NCBI GenBank assembly: GCA_036365455.1
Contig: JAWQUS010000002.1
Coordinates: 4,216,001 to 4,280,000 of the forward strand
Direction of reading: 5' to 3'
DNA length: 64,000 nt
DNA from: Macrosoma leucophasiata
Taxonomy: Eukaryota; Arthropoda; Insecta; Lepidoptera; Hedylidae
The notes beneath the pieces were generated by a model that saw only the letters and a program-made list of their open reading frames with translations, was not told the DNA's origin and searched no databases. Position 1 is the stretch's first letter; each line of letters begins with the position of its first letter. Below, in pieces: positions 10,831-21,204 of this stretch. A program made the translations under genes and the position numbers.

Positions 10831-11039
10831 AAAGAGAAAGTGCATACTTAATTAGCTACAAGGTGTTAGAAAATATTCTAAGTAGGTAAACGAAAATCGA
10901 AGAACACAAACGAGTAATCAGCTATTTCTTAGGAGATATCTTCTGTGTATACTTAGTTGGAGAGTGAAAGATAAATTCGCCAACTTTCTATAGCTTTCAG
11001 CCTTACAAACAAAACTTATTAATGGTTAGAAATACAGCA

Positions 11040-11340
11040 CAGTAGGCAAAGTGGATTACAGAAGCAAAGGTACATCCAAACCAAACTAGAGTACTATCGG
11101 ATAACAATGAGAATGAGCTGGCAACTCCAATTATCTATTTGTAAGCGACGTGCTGATTCGACCGGCGCTGTTGTTCGATGTAACGCTATTCATGGTTGAC
11201 AGCGCCAAAAATCGCTGCAAAAATTAGCATCGTGTTTCGTGATTTAATTTTAGTTTATCTTATTTAGAAGAGCTAATGATATTATGAGAAGTACGTAATA
11301 AGAAATGGATTACGATACTAATATCGATAAAATTGAACCT
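11040..11340 (+). repeat. Triplicated segment, unit 3 (most diverged)
   Basis: The core starts 536 bases after that of unit 2. It has lost the TAATTACAAG part of the core but keeps GCGACGTGCTGATTCGACC, the GTAACGCTATTCATGG region and the ATCGATAAAA end. Confidence 0.8.
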
Positions 11341-11633
11341 ATTAAGCTGTTATGTTAAACTGCTACATTCTGAGATAAAAATGATAACATAACGTGTATA
11401 TTTTAAGCTTGTAATATTCAGTTACAACATGTTGATTCTTCTTATTCTATTTATAATTTACTACCTAACCCGGCAAACGTCGTACTGCCTTACCATGATT
11501 GTTAAAGCCTTAACACGAAATTTAAAATATACCTTAACTACTGGCATGGGGCGTCTTCACAAAATTTCAATTGCAGTCCTCAAACATCTATATATCTATT
11601 TATTTATTTATTTATATGCTGTTCGTTAGTCCC

Positions 11634-11850
11634 GCTAAAACTCGAGAACGGCTGGACCAATTTAACTAATTTTGGTTTTTAATGATTTTAAGAAGTCCAT
11701 GGAAGGTAAGAAAATATGAAGAAATTGAACGGAAACAGTAAATACCACAATTTCATTTTTCAATACAAATAGTCCGTGTCTATCAAACCTTTGACACATT
11801 ATTTCATTCTGAGGCAATACGAAGTTTTCCGCGTTAGCTAGTTATACATA
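11634..11850 (+). mobile_element. Helitron-like element, family ending in AGCTAGT
   Basis: GTTCGTTAGTCCCGCTAAAACTC, AACGGCTGGACC, GGTAAGAAAATATGAAGAAA and the end GCGTTAGCTAGT match 61625-61862 (same strand) and 32335-32530 (opposite strand). Confidence 0.6.
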
Positions 11851-11869
11851 AAAATCAATGCCACTTTTC

Positions 11870-12121
11870 GTTGCAATTTTATAACTCAAGAACGGGCTCA
11901 CTTCTCCAAATCAATTGTTTTGGTTTTGTTCGAACTATTTGGTAGATGGTTAAGGTGAAGTTTTCACAAAATCGGTAGAACGGTTCTATAATTATCACAT
12001 TTTTTGTAATAAAAACATTCAATAAATGGCGGATCAATTTGTAATAGGGTAGGCTATATTTTATTATGATAGCAATAATATAGTTAAACATTGCACCCGT
12101 GCAAAGCCGGGGCGCTAGTTT
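11870..12121 (-). mobile_element. Helitron-like element, second family
   Basis: The minus-strand start AACTAGCGCCCCGGCTTTGC is the hallmark of a lepidopteran repeat also seen at 37558 (ACTAGCGGCCCGCCCCGG). The inner AACTCAAGAACGG motif resembles the neighbouring element at 11634. Its limits are uncertain. Confidence 0.45.
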
Positions 12122-12467
12122 AAATATAAATATCACGGTTTATATCATTAAAATTCTTGATTACCTACCATCAAATCTCTTGAAATAATCCGAACATTAT
12201 CAAAAAAACAAAACAAAAAAGCGTGATTCTCGTTAGGCTAAAATAAACAAGAGCAAACATTTCACAATTAATTCGGTCCATTTTTCAAATGAGAACTCGA
12301 TGTGCCTATTCTTAAAACTGTTGGGGACGTCAAAACAATGTTGTTAACAAGAAAGTTGCTGCGACATGCGTTCGCGGCGTCCGACAAATTGTAGCAGCTG
12401 CGAGCGAGTGACAAAAATACGGCTGCTAGTGATGCCCGTTTGAATGGATATCGATATAGCTTAAACC
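12122..12467. other. Unassigned DNA
   Basis: No gene is seen. The 12355-12430 part is less AT-rich (GCTGCGACATGCGTTCGCGG) but has no extended frame. Confidence 0.4.
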
Positions 12468-12535
12468 CTCCAGACACGAGAAAAATATGACAATTGAAAT
12501 TCAATTGTGTCTGGGCGCCGGTGGCCTTACGTTCC
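12468..12535 (+). repeat. Short palindromic repeat, copy 1
   Basis: CTCCAGACACGAGAAAAATA, GACAATTGAAATTCAATTGTG and CGCCGGTGGCC recur with over 90 percent identity at 45423-45497. CCAGACAC/GTGTCTGG and AATTGAAATTCAATT are internal inverted pairs. Confidence 0.75.
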
Positions 12536-12567
12536 TTGACAGGTTAAAGTAAAAAAAAAAATTCTTG

Positions 12568-12781
12568 CTGGTGGCTAGTGTTCAGCACTATCGTGTTCTG
12601 GTCAGGTGGTAATGTACGGCCCTGTAATTTCCGACACAGAGGCATTACACCTTAGGCCTCAGGAGTGGTAACGCATCTGCATTTTGACCTTGGTCTTTGT
12701 GTGGGTGTCTATAGGCTGCAGTCATCAGTTATCATCAATGTGAACTGCAAGATTGTTTGCCACTTCCATTACATAAAAAAA
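12568..12781 (+). mobile_element. SINE family A, head deleted
   Basis: It starts TTGCTGGTGG then jumps to CTAGTGTTCAGCACTATCG, skipping the GAGCTC head. The remainder runs to CATTACATAAAAAA. Confidence 0.85.
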
Positions 12782-13204
12782 TGTGTTCAGTATGAGATTG
12801 ATTTTTTTTAGAATAAAATCTTTACATACTCGTACAGGTAAATATTAATATAACTGAGAAGCTAATAAAGACCACCACTAAAATATTGAGTTTCAAAAAG
12901 CTACAATCCTTAAATTGTAAAAAGTTTATAAGATGCTGAAATTTTGTATCTCGATATTTTAGCATTATGTTGGTATATAAAAATTACATATCAGTAATTT
13001 TATTAAACTTTATTTCTCATGAATAATTCCCAAACTTCTATTGAGAACGTCAAAACAGTAACTTTGTACCGTTGAACTTATTAAAAACAAAAATTACTGA
13101 GAATGTACAAAGTCTATGCGAAAAATTGTGGCAGCTATAAGCATCCTACATAATAATTAATCGGTAAAAAAGTACTGTGTCGTATTTTATTTTTCCTATA
13201 AACA
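12782..13204. other. Unassigned AT-rich DNA
   Basis: No gene or repeat was recognised in this stretch. Confidence 0.4.
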
Positions 13205-13600
13205 GTAACACCTCGACTTACGTTACCCGTTTTACGCGAATTCCGAGATACGCGGTGTTTTTATCATACCGAACGCTTCGGCTTTTTCACTTCGCTCGGT
13301 CAGTGTTCGGTTCACGAGAAGATCGAGTATACATTATTGATTAACCATTAACTATAATGGAAACCCATTATACGTCCCACTGGGCACGAGTCTCTCCCCT
13401 TTTTGGGGGGAGGCCTGGAGCTTACTCCACCACGCTGCTCCAATTCGGATTGGTGGTGGTACCATTAACTATATCATCCGAAAGACCAAGAATGTGTAAT
13501 TTTAACCCAGTATTTATATCCAACGGCGAACCTCGACTTACGCGACTTCAACTTGCACTGCTATCGCTTGGTCCCACCTATCGCGTAAGTCCGGAGCATA
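13205..13600. mobile_element. Possible inverted-repeat element interrupted by a SINE
   Basis: CACCTCGACTTACG near 13210 and CGCGTAAGTCCGGAG near 13583 are imperfect inverted copies, and ACCTCGACTTACG recurs at 13530. The 5S-derived SINE at 13357-13460 sits inside. The element class is unknown. Confidence 0.4.
13357..13460 (-). mobile_element. SINE family D tail copy with target duplication
   Basis: This is the last 104 bases of family D, flanked by the direct repeat ACCATTAACTATA at 13344-13356 and 13461-13473, which shows insertion by target-primed reverse transcription. Its 5' break lies at CCACCAATCCG, the same point as in the copies at 57226 and 59785. Confidence 0.88.
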
Positions 13601-13809
13601 ACTGTACAATAAAATATGCTTAAAAACATGTTTAAATGAGTGTCCAGCGCTGAAGTGTGAGTGAGGGTCAGATGGTACTGTAAAGACTATATATTTTCGG
13701 CATAACAACATACGTACGCTAGTAAATGTATTTCTTGTATTTATATTATTTCGCATTAACACATGCTTGTGAAATATATTTAATTTTTAAAGAAAATCGG
13801 AAAGAAAAA

Positions 13810-13887
13810 TTTGACTTCAGGCGAGACTCGAACTCGCGGCCTACTGGGCATCTAGTCCAGCCGCTCTTCCAATTGAGCTACTGAAGC
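13810..13887 (-). mobile_element. SINE family E, tRNA-like head
   Basis: The minus strand reads GGCTTCAGTAGCTCAATTGG, then GCGAGTTCGAGTCTCGC and TGAAGTC. The acceptor, D and T stems pair, but the anticodon loop is nine bases and there is an extra base beside the T stem, so a working tRNA is unlikely. The segment after TGAAGTC (CAAATTTT) is shared with 30300-30382, which marks a SINE. Confidence 0.65.
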
Positions 13888-14420
13888 CCTGCCCGATTTG
13901 TCAAATCTTTCCTTCACATCTATTGCATTGCTTTATGGTAGCAGCAGCGCCATCTATTACCAACTATTCTTAATATCTATTACCAAATATTTCTTCTTCG
14001 TCTTCTATCGTAAAGAGTCGCAACACATCTGCATTTACATTATAATTTCAGCCGCCTTCATCCAGCAATTGCCCGCAACCTTCACCAGTTTGTCGGTCCA
14101 CCTCGTGGGCCTGATGACGCTTCGTTTTCCGGTACGCGGTTCTTTGAAAAAGGTGACAGTCTGTTTTTTAGATAATACAAAGCATCGATATCGATAAAAA
14201 ATCCTCCTCACTGTTACATCGATCCTCGGTAACTCACCAGCTTGAGATTATAATATCGCTACAATCATAACTCAATTAAATCTTTTATATTTATGTTCAC
14301 GGTTAAATCAACATGTTTTGCTAGTAAATTAGCTTCCATAATGGGTTTGCAATGGTGTTTCATAAATAATATGTAATGTATGGGACATGGTTTTGTTGAC
14401 GCCTTGATTTTATTTATAAC
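13888..14420. other. Unassigned DNA
   Basis: No exon or familiar repeat was recognised. A TATCGATATCGATA motif lies near 14185. Confidence 0.4.
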
Positions 14421-14670
14421 TAGCTGTGCCCGCGACTTCGTGCGCGTGAGAATTTATGATGGTTCATTATCTACCCGAACAAAGTCATGGGCGCAGCTAG
14501 TATAAGCCTAAGTTACTCCTTATTACATAAGCTATCTGCCAGTGAAAGTCTCGTCAAAATCGGTCAAGCCGTTCCCGAGATTAGCCGGAACAAACAGACA
14601 GACAGACAGACAAAAATTGTAAAATATATTGTTTTGGCATATGTACCGTGTATTTATATTCATCTAGTAC
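14421..14670 (+). mobile_element. Helitron-like non-autonomous element
   Basis: ACTAGCTGTGCCCGCGACTT at the left end and GTCATGGGCGCAGCTAGT 80 bases on form an inverted pair. The following body, with a (GACA)n run at 14592-14613, matches 5551-5880 and the reverse of 47820-48030. Confidence 0.55.
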
Positions 14671-15450
14671 AAAACTATTAATTAGTTTTAGTTAGAAATA
14701 TGTAAACGTCTATTGCTTTTCAAATAAACTAGTCATCTAAAATCAATACAATTTCCAGTTGGACTTGAACAGAGCAATATTCAAGCTTTCAGTTTCGTAG
14801 AGTTTCATATTGACAGTGCACCCAATAACGGATGTTTATCGGGACGAGTAAATAAAATGCCAACTTGCACTTGACACAGTCCTTACAGAGTTGCTCTAAA
14901 TTATAAACAATGTTTATAATATTATATTATTATTACTTTTTGGGTTTGATCATAAAATATTGTTCACACTTTGAATTGTCGTTATATTTTTGTTACTATG
15001 ACGAGGCCATACAGTTTGCTCAACCATTTAGGTGATAAAAAATGTTATTTCATATCTTGAAAAACATTCTCAGACCACACACTAGAATTTAGTCCTATAA
15101 CTTTTTTAATTAAATATTTTTATGTTTTCTGTCTTTTTTGTATCAAAGGAGATGTTGCGAGCTCGGCTCTGGCTCGTACACGTTCTCAAAAAATGGATAA
15201 ATTATATCCGAAATAATACAATTAATTTACCTAAAGGTTGAGTGGGAGATAATGCCTAGTGGCATTAAGTCCGCCTTTATGTACCATTTTTGCTTTTAAC
15301 TATACAAACTATAATATTGATACATTTTGATCACTCATGCTTTGACGGACCATTTGAGGACAAAAAGATATAGAAATTGTTGCAGCAAAATAAACTCTAT
15401 CTCCTCGAAACTAAGCATATTAAAAGTCTACTTACGTAGTCCAAACTACA
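14671..15450. other. Unassigned AT-rich DNA
   Basis: No gene or repeat was recognised here. Confidence 0.4.
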
Positions 15451-15739
15451 TTTTTTTTTTTATGTTATAAAATTGGCAAACAAGCGTACAGTTCACATTG
15501 ATATTAAGTGATGACTGCAGCCTATAGACACCCACACAATGACCAGAGGTCAAAATGTAAATGCGCTGCCACTCCTGAGGCATTAGGTGTTATGCTTCTG
15601 TGCCGGAAATTACAGAGCCGTACATTACCACCTGACCGAAACACGATAGTGCTGAACACTACCATTTAGCGGCAAGTATATTAGGTAATGCGGTGGTGCC
15701 TACGCCCGCGAGCTCCGTCACTGGAGCTCTACCACCAGT
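15451..15739 (-). mobile_element. SINE family A, full length
   Basis: Complete from the T run to ACCACCAGTA. Like 24050, 24811 and 28848 it reads AATGACCAGAGGTC where other copies have AAGACCAAGGTC, which marks a subfamily. Confidence 0.92.
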
Positions 15740-15971
15740 AAAAAGTTAACATAAGTTAATTTCAGTTACAATACCATGATTGATAGTGGGAATTGAAATC
15801 ACTGTGGACTATGGAGATTATGATCGTAATCTCCCTAGCACGAGGTATATGCCCGATTTCGTTGAATTGCCTACTCCAATTTCCCGATAGTAATGGTTCT
15901 AGATATTGTAAAATATTGTAACGTTGTATTTGTTATTATTTAACGTGTTAATGGTGGTAATAAAAAGGTAA

Positions 15972-16430
15972 GGGGGCGTCCATAAATTACGTGAGGGGTT
16001 TTTTTTTAATTTTCTGTCCCTACCTCCCTCCTGGTGAGATGTCGTGAGATTTTATTCAACCCCCTTCCTCCCCCGTCCCCTAATCACACGTGAGATTTTT
16101 TCAAAAGGTGGGTATGTAATCGCGGTGGATTTTTATTGAAAATGAAAAAATATATGCTTCGTTTTTTTATAACACAGTAGTAGTACAACTAGTTAAGACT
16201 TGTAATTTATATTGCTGATAGCAATAAGTGTGAAAAAGATTAAACAATAGAGTACTTAAATCGAAACTATTGCGATTAAAAAAATATTATCTACTCCAAT
16301 TCAGCCCGCGCGAAAATAGTACCTAAGTGATATTTGCCGAGACCCCTTCTCTCCCCAACGTAAGATGAGATGAGATTTGTCTCGACCCTCTCCCCCCCTT
16401 AAACATCTCACGTAATTTATGGACGTACCC
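15972..16430. mobile_element. Harbinger-type short element with TAA target duplication
   Basis: The end GGGGGCGTCCATAAATTACG is matched in reverse by CGTAATTTATGGACGTACCC, and both ends abut TAA (15969-15971, 16431-16433). A 3 bp TWA duplication is usual for PIF/Harbinger elements. The interior carries pyrimidine-rich tracts (CCTCCCTCC, CCCCCTTCCTCCCCC) and no transposase frame. The left end could be read one base differently. Confidence 0.7.
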
Positions 16431-16432
16431 TA

Positions 16433-16583
16433 ACGTATCTGCATTTTGACCCCCGGTCTTCTTTCTACAGGCTGCAATTATCACTTAACACCAATATGAA
16501 CTACATGCTTGTTTGCCACTTTAATTACATAAAAAAGTGAACTGCATGCTTGTCTTGCCTTCCTTACTTATAAAAAAAAACGT
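16433..16583 (+). mobile_element. SINE family A, tail only, with partial tail duplication
   Basis: AACGTATCTGCATTTTGACC to ATTACATAAAAAA is the family tail. A second shortened tail (GTGAACTGCATGCTTGTC) follows, ending in another A run. It directly abuts the Harbinger-type element. Confidence 0.8.
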
Positions 16584-16654
16584 TAAATGGGTGATGGGAA
16601 ATTTCGGATGAGTTCCATAAATACTGAGAAAGGTTTCAGGTTATTTACATAAAT

Positions 16655-16740
16655 AAACGTCACTTCTTGCCTGTGTTCCCCGAAAAGGTAGGCAGAGATA
16701 CATTCAAGCATACATGCGGATCCACGATTAGCCAGGTACG
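16655..16740 (-). mobile_element. SINE family B tail fragment
   Basis: ACTTCTTGCCTGTGTTCCCC, GGTAGGCAGAGA and ACATTCAAGCATACATGC are the reversed tail with several changes. The head half is not attached. Confidence 0.65.
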
Positions 16741-17067
16741 TATATTATAACACAGGGTTCCAGATGAAAATCAGCGTCAGGTCGTTTGATGTTATCGACC
16801 TGACATGAAGCTGATCTGGGCTCCCATTTGGTACAGCCGTGAGACTTAATCTCTTTTTTTGTTAACTTTTATTGTTTTTTTTTTCGTGTCCAATTGATTG
16901 TTTGTAACCTAATAATTTCGCTTTTTTGTGTCTCTGTGCTGTCCAAACAAATGTTTTCTTTCTTTCTTTTCTTTATTGTTTAATGCGAGTCTATTGACGT
17001 CACCGGGCATATCACCAGATACCAAGGGTGGTACTGAAATACATCTAGAAAAAACCCAATAGCATTA

Positions 17068-17205
17068 GCCTTGCCGACCCAAGCAGAAGTGGCCTGTTAC
17101 TATCCTCCTGGGATTCTGGGTTTGATTCCCGGGTCGAAGGCTATCAGAAATAACGATGTAAAATCCTTTATCTCTGGTTCTATTAGAGACTTTTCTATTT
17201 TGTGG
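17068..17205 (+). mobile_element. SINE family B head fragment, diverged
   Basis: GAAGTGGCCTGTTACTATCC, GGGTTTGATTCCCGGG (box B), TATCAGAAATAACG and TTTATCTCTGGTTCTATTAG follow the family B order. The tail is missing. Confidence 0.65.
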
Positions 17206-18039
17206 AAGTTTTGTTGCTTCGATATCAATTGTAGATCACGGTCCAAGTATTATTAAAAAAAATATTATATGTACATTTTAGACTTTCCTTCGATTTTATT
17301 ATTATATATTTAAAGATTAGCGGTGCAAGTAACACCAGTAGGTACATTATAGAGCTGACAGTATTAACACGGATTTGAACGGAGCTCTTTTTGAACGGAT
17401 TTTTTTATACTCCTAAGTTCAGAACATGAGATCTAAAAACTTTAACGTGTATATGGATGTATGTAGCACTTATTTTTTAATTTCCCGTAAATTATTCCCG
17501 TTAACTTTAATGTATTCAATACATAAGGTAGGCATAATGCGACAAGACATTTTCTAACAGCCAACCTTTTGTTAGTGGAACAGAAACATTGTAAAATATT
17601 TGCACATTAAAAAAAAAACAAAAGTACGAGGTACATTTTTTTTACGTTTTCATGTATGTTTAAAATTTACAAGAAATATACATATCATATAAGTAATATT
17701 TATTTTACATAACATACCTTAATAATTAAGATACAGTACTACCTATATTACTAAATTTACCTAACCTAATTACTGTACAGTACATTACTCTGTACAGTAC
17801 CTTCTATGCTTATATCAGGCTCAGTACAGTACGGAGGCTCCGCCGCAAGGATTTGAATGAAGCTCTTTTGATGGCAGTTATCTAAGACAGGTCTTAATTA
17901 AAGGAGCGTCTCAGCTGTGCTTTCGCTTATAACGCACTGAGGTGAGTTAACAACACAGACATGTTAGGTTGGAATACGATTTCGCTACACACTGCATATA
18001 ATTCACAAATTTTCTTTGCAAACGACTTATCTATCATAT
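17206..18039. other. AT-rich DNA with clustered TGTACAGTA motifs
   Basis: Three CTGTACAGTAC-type palindromes lie within 17770-17835. AACGGAGCTCTTTTTGAACGG (17380) and GAATGAAGCTCTTTTGATGG (17855) are related words. No gene was recognised. Confidence 0.4.
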
Positions 18040-18530
18040 ACTTTTTTCCTTTTTAGGGTTCCGTACCTTAAAAAGAAAAAAGGAACCCTTATAGGATCAC
18101 TCGTGCGTCTGTCTGTCCGTCTGTCACAGCCAATTTGCTCCGAAACTGCTCCACCGATCGATAATAAATTTTAAACAGGGGGGCCACTTGCGGGGTAAAT
18201 CAGAAAATTAAAAAAAAAAAAAGCGTAAACTGTGTCGTGTGACATATCAAATGAAAAAGGTTGTTGTCAGCATCTCAGATATATATTTTTTATAATTTTT
18301 GCAAAAACAAACTTGATGTTATTTAAGAAAAACGACGAAAATTGACCATTCCCCCCTTATCTCTGCAACTACTGAACTCAACGTTTTGAAAAAATGTGGA
18401 AAATAGTTCTTTGCCTATAGATTACTGGAAAACCTATAAGAAGTTTGAGTATTCAAATTAAATCGAAAATTCTTAATAATATAACCCCCTCTGCCGGTAT
18501 CACCGTAACCGCATTTTAAATCTGTAATAT
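18040..18530 (+). repeat. Dispersed repeat of the GGGTTCCGTACC type
   Basis: TTTTTAGGGTTCCGTACC, AAGGAACCCTTATAGGATCAC and repeated GTCTGTC words start a repeat that is familiar from many lepidopteran genomes. The first 40 bases fold on themselves (GGGTTCC/GGAACCC). Related pieces lie near 40370 and, reversed, near 52850. The element class is not known to me. Confidence 0.6.
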
Positions 18531-18537
18531 TTTCATT

Positions 18538-18762
18538 ACACAAAGACCAAGGTCGAAATGCAGATGCGTTACCACTCCAGAGGCTTCAGGTGTTATGCCT
18601 CTGTGCCGGCAATTACAGGGCCGTACATTACCACCTGACCGGAACACGATAGTGCTGAACACTACCATTTTGCGTCAAGTATATTACATAATATATAACA
18701 TTATATGGTAATGCGGTGGTGCCTACGCCCGCGAGCTCCGTCACTGGAGCTCTTCCACCAGT
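18538..18762 (-). mobile_element. SINE family A, tail missing
   Basis: It starts at ACACAAAGACCAAGGTCG, so the last 60 bases and the A tail are absent. It carries an extra TACATAATATATAACATTA beside the TAATATACTT site. Confidence 0.85.
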
Positions 18763-19207
18763 ACAAGTACAGTTATCTATACTTCTATACTTAATACTAG
18801 CTTTTATTAACTTCTACGCGGAACAAGTCGCGGATTCAGCTAGTCTAAATTAAAAATACGTTTATGTACAAGAAAAAAAAACGCAATCAGGGATTACACG
18901 CGTAATTTAAGTTGTACTACTAAATTACGCCATTTTATCTATTTCAAATTAACCATAGTTCGGGGATGCAATGATAAATCTCCTTAACTCATCCAATCCT
19001 TTTTCCGAACTACTACGCCGTAATATTTACGCTAACGGCTACAAGCTTTTATTAGACTTGGCCGCTTCTTACACTGTTTCGTAACACATAACTTTAAGTT
19101 TTGTTAGAAAGAAATCCAATCCAACGGATTTACAGTATACCACCACCGCCACCGAGTCTACGTAATGTGACCGTGCGGCGAGGCGATGCCGTGCAATCAA
19201 AATAACA
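18763..19207. other. Unassigned DNA
   Basis: A Helitron-like end (AAGTCGCGGATTCAGCTAGT near 18823) is the only recognised feature. Confidence 0.4.
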
Positions 19208-19680
19208 ATGAATATACCTAATATATCTGGCTCACGAGATTGTCGCCATGTGGGATGTGGATTCGGCCATCATTGTGCCGATAGTCGTCACGGTCAACGG
19301 ATTGATAGCAAAGAGCCTCGACCAACATCTCAAGAGGCTCAAGTTAGGAAGTTGGATCAAGGGTCTGATACAGAAGGCGGCACTTCTCGGCACGGCACGT
19401 ATAGTGAGGAGGTTCCTGTCTCTGTGACCCTAACCACCGACAGCTTGGACCCTGTGCCCGCTGCCAGTGGCGCACTATTTTTTATTTTTTTTATATACAT
19501 TTGTTTTATACATTTTTTTTATGACTTATGCATGTAAAAAAATACAAAATAAGAAGAAGAATAAATGAGTGAAATATAATAATATATAAATAGTAAAGTG
19601 TAATTGTATTTTTTTGTGTTATTTATGTATTGTTTGTTATGGGCCCTGGTTGCCTGATAAATGATTAAATAAATACATGC
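19208..19680 (+). pseudogene. Non-LTR retrotransposon C-terminus and 3' region
   Basis: In the frame through the ATG at 19248 the protein reads LAHEIVAMWDVD, IIVPIVVTVNGLIAKSLDQH and ALLGTARIVRRFLSL before a TGA at 19425. This is the conserved end of a lepidopteran LINE ORF2 protein, downstream of the reverse transcriptase. The reverse transcriptase itself is absent, so this is a 5'-truncated copy. The 3' region continues through CCACCGACAGCTTGGACCC and T-rich DNA towards ATGATTAAATAAATACATGC. I place the family from memory and cannot name its clade with confidence. A longer open frame starting at 19208 on the same strand is an out-of-frame shadow. Confidence 0.7.
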
Positions 19681-20454
19681 ATCAATTTAAATAAGTAATT
19701 TTCATGAAGATATTTCTAGGCTTTCATAAATCAATCTAAACTGCATGCCTGTTTGTCATTTCTTTAAATAGTAATAAATTATTTATACGGCCCTGTTTAA
19801 AACTTAGGACGTGTTCTAAAACGTGTCCTAATATCGAATTCATGTCAAGTAAAAAAAAAAAGTCAAATTAATGATTTGATTGATTGATTGAAAGGTAACA
19901 GATACACAAACTTAAGAAAAGCGAACAGAGAGTAAAACATGCATAAAAATAGACCGACCGAGAATAAAACTAGAATGGACAATTGTATCGGTGTGACTGT
20001 CTCCCGCCCGCCCTAATTAATACACGGCAGATTTTTGTTCCGTTTATTTTGTATTCCGTTTTAGAATTTGTTTATAGATAATAAGTATTTAAGTTAAAAG
20101 CTTTTGAGAGCTCCAATAACAAGTTACAACTCGTCCCCCTGTTGTTGTTTTAAATTGTTCCTTTTCGGACGCTAACTCTAATTATTGTTGAGGTTTTGTT
20201 TGTTTTAAAGTTTTGTTTTAATGATTTTCATTGATATTGTCGAAGAGTTTTATTTTAAATGTAAGTCCACGTGGTTTCTCTGAAGAAACAGACAAAGGGG
20301 AAACCCGTACGCCCACTGGAGGTACATTGCAATGGTATGTAAGAGTAGGTCGTTGGAACGACTGGACCCGACGACCTATTCTCTAACACTGATCAGACGT
20401 TCAGTAAAACTATTCGACCAGATGCTAACGTTTAACATTTGAGACCTTTATTAT
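19681..20454. other. Unassigned DNA
   Basis: No gene was seen. The 20270-20410 part is less AT-rich (TTTCTCTGAAGAAACAGAC) and may be an unrecognised repeat. Confidence 0.4.
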
Positions 20455-20608
20455 AAGCCTGGGTTGCACCATGATATTTGCTAAAGTTAAAGTTATTGGA
20501 ACATTTCACATCCATCCCTTACTTTAACAGTTTTCTTTATGTTAGAGAAGGATGTGAAATGTTACAATAACTTTACCTTTAACAAATATCTTAGTGCAAC
20601 CCAGGCTT
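20455..20608. mobile_element. Palindromic short element (foldback type)
   Basis: AAGCCTGGGTTGCACCA at the left is matched by GTGCAACCCAGGCTT at the right. Pairing continues inward (GATATTTG, TTAAAGTTATT, ACATTTCACATCC) with few mismatches, leaving a loop of about 30 bases. No clear target duplication is seen. GGGTTGCAC ends are common in lepidopteran short DNA elements. Confidence 0.8.
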
Positions 20609-20845
20609 TGAGTAGGATACTCACGCGTATAGCAAAGAACGTAATAATATAGTAGATAAATAAGAGAAATTGTATATGAAATTCATGAATAGGCAATTAA
20701 GAGAACATACAGGTGCGAAAGGAAAATGTATGAACGATTAGTATTTCGCCCCCATAATAAAACGTAGGTGCAAATTGGAAGATTTCGGACGTAGGTTTTA
20801 TTAGAGCTTGGCTTAATTTATAAGCGATATGTTATGCGAATGTGG

Positions 20846-21198
20846 AAGCGCGCATGGCCCGGCGGCTGGTGTAGATCGTAACCGATCTACTCGGTTAAGC
20901 ACTACGGGTGCGGTGGGGTAGTGTAATGGGTGAGCGCTAGTGGCAATTTAAATGCGCATTTCCGTGCTTCGGAGGTCACGTTAAGCCGTCGGTCCCGGTT
21001 GCTATCGATGGATAGCAGTCGTTAAACCTTGTCGGAGGCCTTATGGGCGGTTTGAAAACATCCGACAGCGGGTTGGCCACTAACCCACCCACCTCCACCA
21101 ATCCGCATTGGAGCAGTGTGGTGGAGTAAGCTCCAGGCTTCCCCCCAAAAAAGGGAAGAGACTCGTGCCCAGCAGTGGGACGTAAAATGGGTTGCATT
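20846..21198 (+). mobile_element. SINE family D (5S rRNA-derived), full length
   Basis: The head contains GGTTAAGCACTACGGGTGCG and, 15 bases on, GATGGGTGACCGCT-like sequence (AATGGGTGAGCGCT here). These line up in order and spacing with the box A and box C region of insect 5S rRNA (GTTAAGCA, CGGGCGCGGT, GATGGG-GACCGCT). The 3' two thirds (TTCGGAGGTCACGTTAAGCC, CGGAGGCCTTATGGGCGG, GTGCCCAGCAGTGGGACGT) are not 5S-like and presumably come from a partner LINE. The family has at least seven members here. Confidence 0.75.
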
Positions 21199-21204
21199 AA
21201 GCTG

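Noticed and set aside
10156..11340. CRISPR-like or satellite array
   Set aside because: Only three long, unevenly spaced units with diverged spacers; this is a eukaryotic local duplication.
13357..13623. 88-codon gene METHYTSHWARV
   Set aside because: The first third is the family D SINE tail; similar frames recur in other copies of that SINE.
13812..13887. Functional tRNA gene on the minus strand
   Set aside because: The anticodon loop is nine bases, there is an extra base beside the T stem, and a second sequence at 30300 shares its 3' continuation, which fits a SINE head.
14592..14613. Microsatellite of special interest, (GACA)n
   Set aside because: Ordinary short run that belongs to the Helitron-like repeat body.
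20846..20960. 5S rRNA gene
   Set aside because: Only the internal region resembles 5S; the two ends that form helix I are missing, and the unit continues into a SINE body.
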